Part shown: piece by piece, positions 1-10,663 of the stretch
How the letters are laid out: each line of letters begins with the position of its first letter
How positions within the stretch are numbered: the first letter of the stretch is position 1
Assembly: GCA_947243855.1 (NCBI GenBank)
Contig: CAMXIK010000007.1
Location: forward strand, 1-64,000
DNA: 64,000 bases
Direction of reading: 5' to 3'
DNA from: an uncultured Lachnospiraceae bacterium
Lineage (GTDB): Bacteria > Bacillota > Clostridia > Lachnospirales > Lachnospiraceae
Made by a program: the position numbers and the translations under genes
Notes under the pieces: model-generated
Told to the model about the DNA's origin: nothing
What the model saw: the letters and a program-made list of their open reading frames with translations, nothing else
Database searches by the model: none

Positions 1-709
1 ACACAGGTTCACCCCCGCCTACGCGGGGAAAAGTATAAGACTGACATTGGGGGGGTGCAGATACAGTAGGTTCACCCCCGCCTACGCGGGGAAAAGGGTG
101 CTGTCCAGAACTATTTTTTCTATCCGTCCGGTTCACCCCCGCCTACGCGGGGAAAAGGGATCGGGCAAATGGAAAACCAGACTTCTTTAAGGTTCACCCC
201 CGCCTACGCGGGGAAAAGTTCAGGATCAGGCGTATCTGGTTCAGATAGGCAGGTTCACCCCCGCCTACGCGGGGAAAAGTACCTCCGCACGGTTTAATAC
301 GTTCCCGCTCTCGGGTTCACCCCCGCCTACGCGGGGAAAAGGTACATCTATGAGTGATAAAGAAAAAAGAAATAGGTTCACCCCCGCCTACGCGGGGAAA
401 AGGGATCGGGCAAATGGAAAACCAGACTTCTTTAAGGTTCACCCCCGCCTACGCGGGGAAAAGAGCGAAAGCGGCATATCTGCCGGAATGTATGTAGGTT
501 CACCCCCGCCTACGCGGGGAAAAGCTTCTCCCTGTGCTTCTTTATCTCCACATCAAGGGTTCACCCCCGCCTACGCGGGGAAAAGGATGTCCATCCATGT
601 ATGTGGATCTCCTCACAAAGGTTCACCCCCGCCTACGCGGGGAAAAGTCCAACATAGCCATGCAAGAAGCCATAGTATGAAGGTTCACCCCCGCCTACGC
701 GGGGAAAAG
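1..709 (-). CRISPR. Type I-E CRISPR array, 12 identical repeats visible, open at left edge
   Basis: Twelve identical 28-nt repeats start at 6, 69, 130, 191, 252, 314, 375, 436, 497, 558, 620 and 682. On the plus strand they begin GGTTCACCCCCGCC. The 11 complete spacers are 33-35 nt. Read on the minus strand the repeat has the usual I-E form: a CCCCGC stem, its GCGGGG partner and a GTGAACC end that would supply the crRNA 5' handle. The array is therefore probably transcribed leftward, like the cas genes, with the leader-proximal end next to cas2 and older spacers beyond base 1. Spacers 158-190 and 403-435 are identical. The lack of any decayed repeat in view suggests that the true distal end is outside the window. 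Confidence 0.97.
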
Positions 710-747
710 ACTAAAAAAGAACCCTAAATATAAGCGCTTTTGTATTT

Positions 748-2590
<1,843 letters not shown>

Positions 2591-3205
2591 TTATACCCTT
2601 ACGATCGTCATAAGACCTTGTCCATACGCCTTTTCTCTTCCAATCCCCTTACAAAGCGTCTCCCTAAATTTTTCGGCGTCTGATATTGTCAGCATACCTT
2701 CAAATGTCACAGATAGCAAACGGATATTTGCCGACTTATCCCCATCCTTTTTACTAAAGCTATACCACTTTGACCACACTGTCTGAAATTCATTATCCTC
2801 TAACAAAAACCCACATCGCTCCGCCCTGTCCATCAGCCACTTTTTTTGATATTCAGGTGTAACATGAGCCATTATCTTACCATGAGATTTCGAAATCGTT
2901 GGATTTGCCGTTAGCTTGAAACGCCATTTCATACCGTCCGAAACTCTGTTGAGAAGAATTGCATAATCTTTTGTCTCATACACACCCGCATAACCAAACT
3001 GTCCCACAAAATGTTCTAGGTTTGGTATCTCTTCACTCAAAATCAACATATATTTTTTCCCATTTAGATCATCTATTCTCCAAAGACGGCGAGCTCTGCC
3101 TCCGCTGAAGGACTCCTCAATCGCACCATGAAACTTGCTTGGAGATACAAGCGCTTTCATCGTCTTCCGCAATCCTATATTAAGCTCGATCCGTGATAAA
3201 TACAT
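2591..3205 (-). CDS. cas6e: Cas6e (Cse3) pre-crRNA endoribonuclease
   Basis: Protein of 204 aa that cuts the repeat hairpin in pre-crRNA and stays bound to the 3' stem as part of Cascade. H26 in FHGAIE is at the position of the catalytic histidine of Cas6e proteins. The C-terminal glycine-rich segment GREKAYGQGL (about 189-198) is the usual RNA-binding loop. The start at 3205 has GAGGTG 5 nt upstream. It lies 4 nt after the cas5e stop. The matching substrate is the GC-rich stem in the array repeat. Confidence 0.95.
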   Translation of the reverse strand: MYLSRIELNIGLRKTMKALVSPSKFHGAIEESFSGGRARRLWRIDDLNGKKYMLILSEEIPNLEHFVGQFGYAGVYETKDYAILLNRVSDGMKWRFKLTANPTISKSHGKIMAHVTPEYQKKWLMDRAERCGFLLEDNEFQTVWSKWYSFSKKDGDKSANIRLLSVTFEGMLTISDAEKFRETLCKGIGREKAYGQGLMTIVRV

Positions 3206-3209
3206 AATT

Positions 3210-3860
3210 TCACCTCAATTCCGACATAGCATCATGTTCTGATGGATTTTGATTCAGCTCCACATAAAATTCTTTGACCTTACGATAACCATAGATTCGT
3301 TTTTGCGGGTCAAAAGATACCGGCACATCCTGCGCCATTCCTGCCTGCAAATCATTCGTTTCTATTTGTATCCGTATGGTTTTTTCTCTATTTTCACAGA
3401 CGGATGGTTCTTCAATCAACGCTTCTTCAAGCGTCTTATGGCGAATCCCAATCACGATTGGCGGCGTTGGCGGACAAGACCGTCTTCCTAAAAAAAGTGG
3501 AAAACAAGGATTCTGCAAAGCATTTTCCAACTCCTCAATTATTTTTTCATTCCCTTCAAGTCCTGCTAAAAAAACAGCATCCGAAAGGTAATGCCGATAC
3601 GTTACATAAGAATCCTTTCCCTTTTGGGTTCTGGCAATATGAAAGTCAGTTATATGCTCTCCCTCACGATCTGCACGGACGCCAAATTTCAAATCAGTAA
3701 GTTTCGTCAAATCTGCATTTCTCTCCCATCCCAACGCCGCTGCCAACATTCCCACGACACCACTTTTGGTCGGCATTTTTTCAGTTGTTCTTGTCTCAAA
3801 TTTTGAACTATTCCCCCACGACTGCAAGGGCGCCGCAAGTCTTAAAAGCAATGTGGACAT
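3210..3860 (-). CDS. cas5e: Cas5e Cascade subunit
   Basis: Protein of 217 aa that caps the 5' handle of the crRNA in Cascade. The N-terminus STLLLRLAAPLQSWG and the following GVVGMLAAALGW are typical of Cas5e. The ORF track begins at an upstream GTG (3875), but the ATG at 3860 has GAGGG 8 nt upstream and gives the family-typical N-terminus, so I chose it. That start lies 1 nt after the cas7e stop (3862), which suggests translational coupling. Confidence 0.93.
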   Translation of the reverse strand: MSTLLLRLAAPLQSWGNSSKFETRTTEKMPTKSGVVGMLAAALGWERNADLTKLTDLKFGVRADREGEHITDFHIARTQKGKDSYVTYRHYLSDAVFLAGLEGNEKIIEELENALQNPCFPLFLGRRSCPPTPPIVIGIRHKTLEEALIEEPSVCENREKTIRIQIETNDLQAGMAQDVPVSFDPQKRIYGYRKVKEFYVELNQNPSEHDAMSELR

Positions 3861-3861
3861 A

Positions 3862-4911
3862 CTATTTACCCTCACTTTCAGACAAATTCTCCTTCACCGC
3901 CGTATCTAATGCAAGAAAAATCTGAGCAAGATTGCCGTCCTCAAATGTCCAACTTTTTTCAGGAGCGCACGCGTAATTTTTATATACTTTTTGAGAATAT
4001 TCTTTTAATGCCTTTTCAGACATTTCAACATAACCGCCCTCTTTTCCTGAAACCGGCTTTTCAAAAGCGCCGCAAAGATTGATCGGCTGATCCTTTCTTA
4101 GTGTTATATAAATATAATCTGGAACCGTACGATTGGCAAATGTATTCTGTTTCCCTGTAGGCATAGATTTAATAAAAGATTCAATAAACCCTTGCACTAC
4201 ATCAGGTGTACGTTCGCCAAGCTGCTTATAAAGTTCTTTGACATTCACTGTCGCATATCTATAAAGCGTTGCAGAAGTAAACTCAACCGTCCCTAAATGC
4301 CCTGCGCCGGCTTCATTATCGCTTATCAAATCGTCAACAGCCGTAAAATAATCGTACTCATTGTGAACCGTATGCGTAGATATCGCATGCGCGACCTGAA
4401 CTGCCGCATCAATATTTAACCCTGCGTCGGCTGCTACCATACGTCCAAATAATGCCATATCAACAGACGGAGATTCCTTAACTGCCGCTTGATATTCCTT
4501 TTTATCGCCGCATCCTTCAATTGCCAGCTTTGCTAATGCCTTGGCCTGCGCCATACTAAAAAACATTAGCACGTCTGTTTTATTCTCTTTATTGGACTTT
4601 ACACCTATGTAATCCAACGCCTTGGATGCAAGTTTTAATGCCTTTTCATCATCTACGCTATCGTCAATCCTCTTAATCTCCTCAGCAATCATCTGGGGAA
4701 TCTTTTTCGTGCGAACGCCGATCTCTTCCTGATTAAAAATCTCTTCAAACATCTTCCTCATCTCATATTTCCATGCCTGCGAAGAAACTCTCGCTCTCAC
4801 CGTTCCGCCATACTTAGCAGTTTTAGGGCTTCCGGTATCGTCGCGGTTTACACAGCTCGGGGGAACATTTTGCAAAACATGAATGTCTACATACAAATTA
4901 TTTCTTGTCAT
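3862..4911 (-). CDS. cas7e: Cas7e (Cse4/CasC) Cascade backbone subunit
   Basis: Backbone protein of Cascade, present in several copies along the crRNA. It is 349 aa from the ATG at 4911. I preferred this to the track start at 4935 because GGAAG lies 6-7 nt upstream and the protein then begins TRNNLYVDIHVLQNVPPS, as in the family. Further Cas7e features are NRDDTGSPKTAKYGG and RARVSSQAWK in the N-terminal third. The start overlaps the end of cse2 by 14 nt. Confidence 0.95.
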   Translation of the reverse strand: MTRNNLYVDIHVLQNVPPSCVNRDDTGSPKTAKYGGTVRARVSSQAWKYEMRKMFEEIFNQEEIGVRTKKIPQMIAEEIKRIDDSVDDEKALKLASKALDYIGVKSNKENKTDVLMFFSMAQAKALAKLAIEGCGDKKEYQAAVKESPSVDMALFGRMVAADAGLNIDAAVQVAHAISTHTVHNEYDYFTAVDDLISDNEAGAGHLGTVEFTSATLYRYATVNVKELYKQLGERTPDVVQGFIESFIKSMPTGKQNTFANRTVPDYIYITLRKDQPINLCGAFEKPVSGKEGGYVEMSEKALKEYSQKVYKNYACAPEKSWTFEDGNLAQIFLALDTAVKENLSESEGK

Positions 4912-5491
4912 CGTTCTCTTCCTTTCCGTTTTCATTTGTTTTTATTTTTCGGTAAAAATCCTGTCCCCATTTCAGCCGTATCCTATCTACATACTTTTCA
5001 GACTGAAACAGAAACAGATCTTTTGCAAGATCAACATAATCCAATGGTATATCCTTCGCACTGAGCAATCTAACCAGCGTTTTCAATCGATACGCCAATT
5101 CTTCCATATCATCAGACTGTGCTGCCAGACTAAGTTTAAATCTAATACGTTCTTCCTCCTCATCACTATGTACAAGTTTTCTTGCCGAGCATCCCAACGA
5201 GTTGTCTTTCCCCTGCAAATTCACCGACTCGGAATGCCCCTGCTGGTGAAGAGCAAAAAGCGTCAGAGCCGTATAAATTGCCCACTCTGCACGAGTTGGA
5301 TCGCATCCTTTACTCATCAGTTCTTCCGGAAGTGTTTGCAAAAATATCCCCCACAATTCCGGAAGCTCTCCCGGACTTTTACCAATGCCTCTACGAAGTT
5401 GCGCAAGCTGTCCCTTGGCTTCTCCCGCATTCAAATTACCTGTCAATAAAAATAATCGTCCTCTCACATATTCCCCAACCGCATTAACCAC
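4898..5491 (-). CDS. casB: Cse2 (CasB/Cas11e) Cascade small subunit
   Basis: Predicted small subunit of I-E Cascade, 197 aa and largely helical, that stabilises the R-loop. The central region (RAEWAIYTALTLFALHQQG) matches the Cse2 core, and position between cas8e and cas7e supports the call. The GTG start at 5491 follows a strong GAGGAGGTGA. The highly charged C-terminus (GKEENDDKK) overlaps the start of cas7e. Cse2 proteins diverge quickly, so gene order carries part of this assignment. Confidence 0.9.
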   Translation of the reverse strand: MVNAVGEYVRGRLFLLTGNLNAGEAKGQLAQLRRGIGKSPGELPELWGIFLQTLPEELMSKGCDPTRAEWAIYTALTLFALHQQGHSESVNLQGKDNSLGCSARKLVHSDEEEERIRFKLSLAAQSDDMEELAYRLKTLVRLLSAKDIPLDYVDLAKDLFLFQSEKYVDRIRLKWGQDFYRKIKTNENGKEENDDKK

Positions 5492-5507
5492 TGTATCACC
5501 TCCTCAA

Positions 5508-7112
5508 TTATGCGTCTTTTAATGAGTTCAATTCGTACTCAAAACGATTCATCGCTTTCGCAACAGAATATCCTTTTTCAGAACTTCCCAAGATTGCTGT
5601 CGAAACAGTCTGCTTCACAATCTCTTTTCCTAAATCTTCCGCAACACTAAAGCAAATATCTCTCCACGCTCTCTCTTTCTGCTCCACATCATCCGTCTCC
5701 GGTATAATCATACAAAGCCATTTTCGAAACGGTGCATCCACACGATTATAAAACTCCGCTTTCCATTTATTTGCATAAACTTTGGCAGGACATTTCTCTT
5801 CTTTTGGAATATAATCTCCTCCTTCTGCAACATTTACATCTTTAGCAAAGTTCCATACTTTTTCGGAAACACTATCACAAAATGCAACGCAATTAACGAT
5901 GCTGTTCTGCCAACTATGATTCATATTCGAAATTAACGCCGCATGCATTTGAATGGAATCGGAAAATACATTGACTACAAAAAAGTCCTTATCTCCATAT
6001 TGTATCGATGCAATTTTTACATTCAAAGAATGATCTTTTAGTATATCCTCACTCTCCAATTTATCCACCCATGAAATAACACCCGGGCGATGCACATTTT
6101 CTCTGATTTGAAGGAATGAAGAAAAATTTCTCCAGAACTGTTTTGATGGATTATGCCTGCGAGGCACAAATATTTCATTCCTTTTTCGATCCGCCTGTCT
6201 CCAAATTGTCATTGGCTCGATAAACGCATTTTCTCTTTCAAAGAAATCTCCTCCAAGTAAATGATATCCTGTTACGTATTCTCCTTTTCTAGTTAAATAT
6301 AGTCTTCTTGATTGCAATGTATATAGTGCAGATAAATTATCGGGCAGAGGAATCTCTATTCGTTCTCCATCAGCGACTCCGTCGCGTTCCCAAACCGGTT
6401 TTTCTTCTCCCCACAGTTCTCCATGTTCATTTAACAAAACCATATTTAACATAAGGGTTTCAAAAAGGGTATTCCCTGAAACACTGATAAGTCCCAATTT
6501 CCCAAGCCAGCCGACTCCAGGAGACGGCAACTTTGTGCCGGTCAGTTTAGACTCGCTGGATGGTTTTGCCGAAGTATCATCATAAGCGTTCACATAAATA
6601 AGCCACCTCGCCGCCTCCGAAAAATCTACGGTTTCCTTCCTTTGTCCGCTCACACTAGAAAACAAACGAATTTTGTTACTGCTCTCAGATAAATTTCCGT
6701 TTAATTTTGCCGCTGTATAAGCTGTCCCAATTTTCGCGCGCTCACACTGAAAAAACGGTCTTTCAGGATGAAACAAATAAAATTTTTCCCTCTGTGATTC
6801 CAAATACGCCGTTATCACTTCTGCCGGAAATTTTTTCCTTTCCCACAGTTCCTCCCAGCGATCCAACGCCTCGTCAGGATCATTTAATTTTACCGCATTT
6901 CCATGTCTGTCATATCTTGAAAACACTGTATGTAAAACTGCAAGCAATACCCTCATTACAGCAAAATCCTGCGTAGGAAGCTCACCACACAAATCTCTAT
7001 ATCTGTGCGCGTCTCTAAATACATCCAAAAGAGAAACTTCCGTCATATTACAGTTATCGTCAATCACACATATCCACCGTTCATCAAGCAAATTAAATTC
7101 TTTGTCGCTCAA
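5508..7112 (-). CDS. casA: Cas8e (Cse1/CasA) Cascade large subunit
   Basis: Large subunit of I-E Cascade, 534 aa, that recognises the PAM and recruits Cas3. The N-terminus (FNLLDERWICV) and the following QDFAVMRVLLAVLHTVF are typical of Cse1, and length is normal. The start is TTG at 7112, overlapping the cas3 stop by 4 nt (TTGA), with GGAGGAG upstream in the end of cas3. PAM preference cannot be read from the sequence. Confidence 0.94.
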   Translation of the reverse strand: MSDKEFNLLDERWICVIDDNCNMTEVSLLDVFRDAHRYRDLCGELPTQDFAVMRVLLAVLHTVFSRYDRHGNAVKLNDPDEALDRWEELWERKKFPAEVITAYLESQREKFYLFHPERPFFQCERAKIGTAYTAAKLNGNLSESSNKIRLFSSVSGQRKETVDFSEAARWLIYVNAYDDTSAKPSSESKLTGTKLPSPGVGWLGKLGLISVSGNTLFETLMLNMVLLNEHGELWGEEKPVWERDGVADGERIEIPLPDNLSALYTLQSRRLYLTRKGEYVTGYHLLGGDFFERENAFIEPMTIWRQADRKRNEIFVPRRHNPSKQFWRNFSSFLQIRENVHRPGVISWVDKLESEDILKDHSLNVKIASIQYGDKDFFVVNVFSDSIQMHAALISNMNHSWQNSIVNCVAFCDSVSEKVWNFAKDVNVAEGGDYIPKEEKCPAKVYANKWKAEFYNRVDAPFRKWLCMIIPETDDVEQKERAWRDICFSVAEDLGKEIVKQTVSTAILGSSEKGYSVAKAMNRFEYELNSLKDA

Positions 7113-9787
7113 TTTGTTTTCTCCTCCATCTTTATGTATGCAAGACCGTTATCACGAGAATAGGAAATATGATATCCACACAATTCATTTGTCAGGTTTT
7201 CATTAAGCAACAATACCAGCTCTCCCTTAAGCCAATGCGATTTTTGAAATCCCGTCAAATACCTATCCATCTGTTCCAGTTCTTCTATTGTTCTGTCCAC
7301 GTTCCACACCTGAGAAAATATTGTAGGAAGCCTCAGCTTTTGCTGTGCAATCAAACGACAGTCATTCTCCGGCGGACAAATGTCCGCTAAATATCTTTTC
7401 TCATTCGAGTTCCATGGTAAAAATCCCAGCGTTCCATCCGAATACGCCACCAATATAATGACCTCAATTGATGAAATCCCATCTCGTACAGCCGCCAATG
7501 CTTTATCCTCGTTATCTCCCACACTGTTTTCCAACCAATCGTGAAGGTTATTTTGCCGTCTACTGTCTCTTGGCGGAGACATTAAAAAGGCTTTTGCACG
7601 TTGCTCTTTTTTTTGAATTAAATTCTTATAGTCAGCAAATGCTTCTTTTCCCTCTTTCTCATTAGGAATGACTTCCCGATATGTTTCACAAATTAAACTG
7701 TCAATGTCTTTAGGAATAACAATGCTGTCAGGCAGCAGCTCTCTCGTTCGCAAAAGAAGCCATTTGGTATAAATATGCTCCGATTCTGTGTTGAGTTCTT
7801 TCACTCCCAAAACGATACACTTTGCACTGTTATAGTTAAAAGGCCTGTCCTGACGTTCATGACGGTGCATCCTGCCAATCCTTTGAAGCAGAAGATCCAT
7901 CGGACATAAATCCGTTATCAACAAATCGAAATCAATATCCAACGACTGTTCAAGGACCTGTGTTCCAATTACAATAGTCCCTTTTCTCATCGAAAAATCA
8001 GATTTTTTCCCAACCGCTTTTTTCAAAGCATCTTCTTTCTCTATTCGATCGGAAATGATAAATTGTGCATGATAAATAATCACTTTTGCTCCAACAATCT
8101 CCCGTGCCAATTCCGCAAAACGCTGTGCTCTGGAAACCGTATTGCAGATAATACCAGCACACGCCCCTGCCTTTACCACACACTTTATTTCTTCAATGAT
8201 ATCTTCCTCTGCCATTGAAACTATCTGAATTTTTTTCTCAGAAGATGTCAGAGATAACCCTTTCGTTCTCACCTGTTCTCCATCAGTATAAGTAAGTCGC
8301 GGATAGGGAATCGCATTTACTTCATCATCTTGCTGTGTCCGTCTCAAATATGCATTAATAAGCTCCTGCCGTCTGTTTGCCGGGAGTGTCGCCGATAACA
8401 GAATAACCGGGATTTTGTATTCATGCAGCCATGCCAACGCCCTGTCAAGGTATTGATTCATATAAGCGTCGTACGCATGGCATTCGTCTACGATAACAAC
8501 CTTTTGAGACAGTCCCAAATGTAACAACATCGCATGTTTCTTCTTTAAAACTGACATCAACAGACGATCAACTGTTCCAACTACAAAATCTGATAAAAGC
8601 GATTGCTTACTCCCCATAAAAAAAGCATGTACAATCAGCCCGCTTTCCTCTCCTCCGTCTTCATCAATGCACGGAATACTTTTTTGCATATTTACGAATG
8701 TAGGTTGAAATTCCGCGTTGCCATGCGCCAGATTTATGCTGTGAAATGCCTCCGAGGACTGTAGTTTTGCCCACTGCGCCACACGTTCAAAAATACCATT
8801 AGCCGTTGCCTGTGTAGGCAATCCAAAAAAAATCCCCGTTTTTTCAAATCTATTCGCCAAAATTTCGGCTACCGAAAGAGCTGCCTCCGTTTTTCCAATC
8901 CCCATCGGCGCTTCCAAAATAAACAGCCCTGGTGATTTTACATCTTCAACTGTTTCAATAACCGACTTTTGTATTTCATTCATGAAGAATCCAAAACGTT
9001 CATTAAAATCCTCTTCAAAAATACGTTCCTGTTCCGGCTCCCATACTTCAGGCAGACCCATTCTATCCAAGGCAGTTTCAAAACGTTTATCGGGATATTC
9101 ACTCTCAGACAAAATCTGATCTTCATCTATTAATTCAAACTTAGACTGATCGCTGGCCAACCAGTCCGCCATGATGAGCAATCCAGATAACAGTATCTGC
9201 GTTCTTTTATTCAGCTTTATCATTTCAGACACATCAGAAAATCCCGCTCTCTCAAGTGAAAACGCTCCCCATTCTTTGTAGAAATTCTCCCAAACGATAT
9301 GCTGTTGGGGACTCCCGAAAAAATGCTTTTGATAATTGTCTATGTGATTTTTCACATCTTCTGCCGGCATGCCGTGATGTGCCCCGACGATAGATGCAAA
9401 TTCATTAGGGAATCCCATGTAAAGCAATATTGCCTCGCCACACTTTGCGTGGTGAGAATATTTCTTATTAATAAAGTCCGAGTATTCTGGCACATGGATA
9501 CCATAATGCTCAAATACTGTCCTTCTTTCCGGCAGCGATTCTAATATCTTAGCCTGAAACAGCGGCGAAATTTTTCCAATGTCATGAAGATATGCAAGAA
9601 GTATCCCTGTTTTCTTTAAGTCCTCAAACGACATTCCACATATCTGCGCCAGCCCTTGATATCTTTTATGCAGCAAATATTTCATAACATTTGCAGTATC
9701 TTTCGCATGCATCCAAAGAGGAAGCCAGTTGTTGCTCTCATAAGCAGATTTAGCGATAATCAGTTTTATTGCATTCGAAAGTTGCAA
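7109..9787 (-). CDS. cas3: Cas3 HD nuclease-helicase, type I-E
   Basis: Effector nuclease-helicase of 892 aa that unwinds and degrades DNA after Cascade binding. The HD domain (about 1-250) shows H27, HDIGK (68-72), SHHAKCGEA (111-119) and GAHHG (135-139). The SF2 helicase follows with Walker A APMGIGKT (293-300), DECH box (434-437), SATLP (465-469) and motif VI QRIGRMHRH (635-643). All catalytic positions look intact. The start is TTG at 9787 with GAGAGG 8 nt upstream; an in-frame stop lies just ahead, so no longer form is possible. It begins 36 nt after the toxin stop with no clear promoter between. Confidence 0.96.
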   Translation of the reverse strand: MQLSNAIKLIIAKSAYESNNWLPLWMHAKDTANVMKYLLHKRYQGLAQICGMSFEDLKKTGILLAYLHDIGKISPLFQAKILESLPERRTVFEHYGIHVPEYSDFINKKYSHHAKCGEAILLYMGFPNEFASIVGAHHGMPAEDVKNHIDNYQKHFFGSPQQHIVWENFYKEWGAFSLERAGFSDVSEMIKLNKRTQILLSGLLIMADWLASDQSKFELIDEDQILSESEYPDKRFETALDRMGLPEVWEPEQERIFEEDFNERFGFFMNEIQKSVIETVEDVKSPGLFILEAPMGIGKTEAALSVAEILANRFEKTGIFFGLPTQATANGIFERVAQWAKLQSSEAFHSINLAHGNAEFQPTFVNMQKSIPCIDEDGGEESGLIVHAFFMGSKQSLLSDFVVGTVDRLLMSVLKKKHAMLLHLGLSQKVVIVDECHAYDAYMNQYLDRALAWLHEYKIPVILLSATLPANRRQELINAYLRRTQQDDEVNAIPYPRLTYTDGEQVRTKGLSLTSSEKKIQIVSMAEEDIIEEIKCVVKAGACAGIICNTVSRAQRFAELAREIVGAKVIIYHAQFIISDRIEKEDALKKAVGKKSDFSMRKGTIVIGTQVLEQSLDIDFDLLITDLCPMDLLLQRIGRMHRHERQDRPFNYNSAKCIVLGVKELNTESEHIYTKWLLLRTRELLPDSIVIPKDIDSLICETYREVIPNEKEGKEAFADYKNLIQKKEQRAKAFLMSPPRDSRRQNNLHDWLENSVGDNEDKALAAVRDGISSIEVIILVAYSDGTLGFLPWNSNEKRYLADICPPENDCRLIAQQKLRLPTIFSQVWNVDRTIEELEQMDRYLTGFQKSHWLKGELVLLLNENLTNELCGYHISYSRDNGLAYIKMEEKTN

Positions 9788-9823
9788 ATTCTTTTCCTCT
9801 CTTCATTTGCCATATGGAAAACG

Positions 9824-10120
9824 CTACTTTTGTTTCCAGTATTGCTTTAACTGCTCGTAAAAGTTCTCCCTCGTTCCGGCCATGATAACGACAATCACCT
9901 TGTCCGCTGTATACTCTACCGTGTAAGCAAGTTCATAGTTTGTTTTATTATAATAAATGTCGTACCCATATATACCGGCCAAATCTCCGGTTTTCACCTC
10001 GCCAACCGTATGATCTTTCCGAATTTTGTCCACCGCTTCCTGATATAACGACTTTAATCTTTTGTCTTTTATTTTTTTTATGAATTTAGCAGCCGGCGGA
10101 AGAAAGACCACTTCTGTCAT
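9824..10120 (-). CDS. RelE/ParE-family toxin of a type II TA pair
   Basis: Small basic protein of 98 aa with the RelE-fold pattern: VVFLPPAAKFIKKIKDK near the N-terminus, a central GDLAGIYGYDIYYNKTNYELAYTVE strand region, and a C-terminal ending in EQLKQYWKQK. RelE-type toxins are usually ribosome-dependent mRNA interferases, and ParE relatives poison gyrase; which applies here is not visible. The ATG overlaps the antitoxin stop by 4 nt (ATGA). cas3 begins 36 nt downstream in the same direction, so the toxin is probably co-transcribed with the cas genes. Confidence 0.85.
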   Translation of the reverse strand: MTEVVFLPPAAKFIKKIKDKRLKSLYQEAVDKIRKDHTVGEVKTGDLAGIYGYDIYYNKTNYELAYTVEYTADKVIVVIMAGTRENFYEQLKQYWKQK

Positions 10121-10497
10121 CCCTCATCCTCCATACCAAAAACATCGTTATAAGAAGCAAAAGGACTTTCTGCTGTCGCCGCGCGTTTCGCCTCCTCAAG
10201 CATTCCCTCCACCGCCGGGCGAACCTGACTTTGCGCTTCTTTAAACCGAAAAAGCAGTTCATCGCCGCTATATCCCTGTTTAATTAAATCCGCCAATATC
10301 TGTTCCGCAAATTCTCCCCCTGCGCTTGTCTTTACGGGACGTATCACCAATTCATTTCCACGAATCATGCACTCCGCTTCCGTATCAAATCCTAATGTAG
10401 AAAAAAATTTTTGAGGAATCGTGATCTGCCGTTTTGCCGAAATAGCGATTTTTTTCATTTCCATAACGGGTTTCTCTCTCATCATTGCCACTGACAT
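10117..10497 (-). CDS. AbrB/MazE-fold antitoxin, first gene of the TA-cas transcription unit
   Basis: Protein of 126 aa. The N-terminal swapped-hairpin AbrB domain is visible as IAISAKRQITIPQKFFSTLG and NELVIRPVK (about 16-55). A helical acidic C-terminal half would bind and neutralise the toxin. The ATG at 10497 has GGAGAG 8 nt upstream; internal ATGs at residues 12 and 14 have poorer spacing. Such antitoxins usually repress their own promoter. An inverted repeat lies at the likely transcription start just upstream, which fits. The promoter is the nearest strong one upstream of cas3. Confidence 0.85.
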   Translation of the reverse strand: MSVAMMREKPVMEMKKIAISAKRQITIPQKFFSTLGFDTEAECMIRGNELVIRPVKTSAGGEFAEQILADLIKQGYSGDELLFRFKEAQSQVRPAVEGMLEEAKRAATAESPFASYNDVFGMEDEG

Positions 10498-10526
10498 TAT
10501 TTATTCTCTCCATATTCTACACAATT

Positions 10527-10554
10527 CAAAGAAAAAATATTCTTGGTTTCTTTG
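10527..10554 (-). promoter_or_regulatory. Inverted repeat, likely TA operator
   Basis: CAAAGAAA and TTTCTTTG form 8-nt arms separated by 12 nt. The site begins 3 nt below the -10 box of the TA promoter, over the expected start of transcription. A TA complex bound here would block initiation. Its role as an operator is inferred from position. Confidence 0.6.
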
Positions 10555-10557
10555 ATT

Positions 10558-10586
10558 ATTATATCTAACTTCTCCCTTTTCGTCAA
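10558..10586 (-). promoter_or_regulatory. Sigma-A promoter of the TA-cas operon
   Basis: Minus-strand TTGACG (10581-10586), a 17-nt spacer, and TATAAT (10558-10563). This near-consensus promoter lies between the spoIVA terminator and the antitoxin gene. I see no comparable promoter between here and cas3. Confidence 0.85.
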
Positions 10587-10591
10587 CTAAA

Positions 10592-10628
10592 TAGAAAAAG
10601 CCGAGAACCTTTCTCAGATTCCCGGCTT
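10592..10628 (-). terminator. Terminator of spoIVA
   Basis: On the minus strand AAGCCGGGAA pairs with TTCTCGGCTT (one mismatch) around an inner GA-rich loop, followed by TTTCTATTT. It isolates the TA-cas promoter from spoIVA transcription. Confidence 0.8.
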
Positions 10629-10632
10629 ACCT

Positions 10633-10655
10633 CAGCCCGCGCCCATTCGCAAAAC
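10633..10655 (-). repeat. Dispersed intergenic repeat, copy 1
   Basis: About 22 nt (minus strand GTTTTGCGAATGGGCGCGG plus CTG) also found at 34984-35005. Copy 1 has one extra G in the GCGGGCTG part. It sits between the spoIVA stop and its terminator. Confidence 0.6.
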
Positions 10656-10663
10656 TCACACAG

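Noticed and set aside
6-709. Self-targeting spacers against this window
   Set aside because: I compared spacers by eye with the rest of the window and saw no match; a proper search of the full genome is needed before saying more.
350-727. 125-aa plus-strand ORF with repeated PPPTRGK/HPRLRGEK segments
   Set aside because: It is translation of the CRISPR repeats and spacers, and not a gene.
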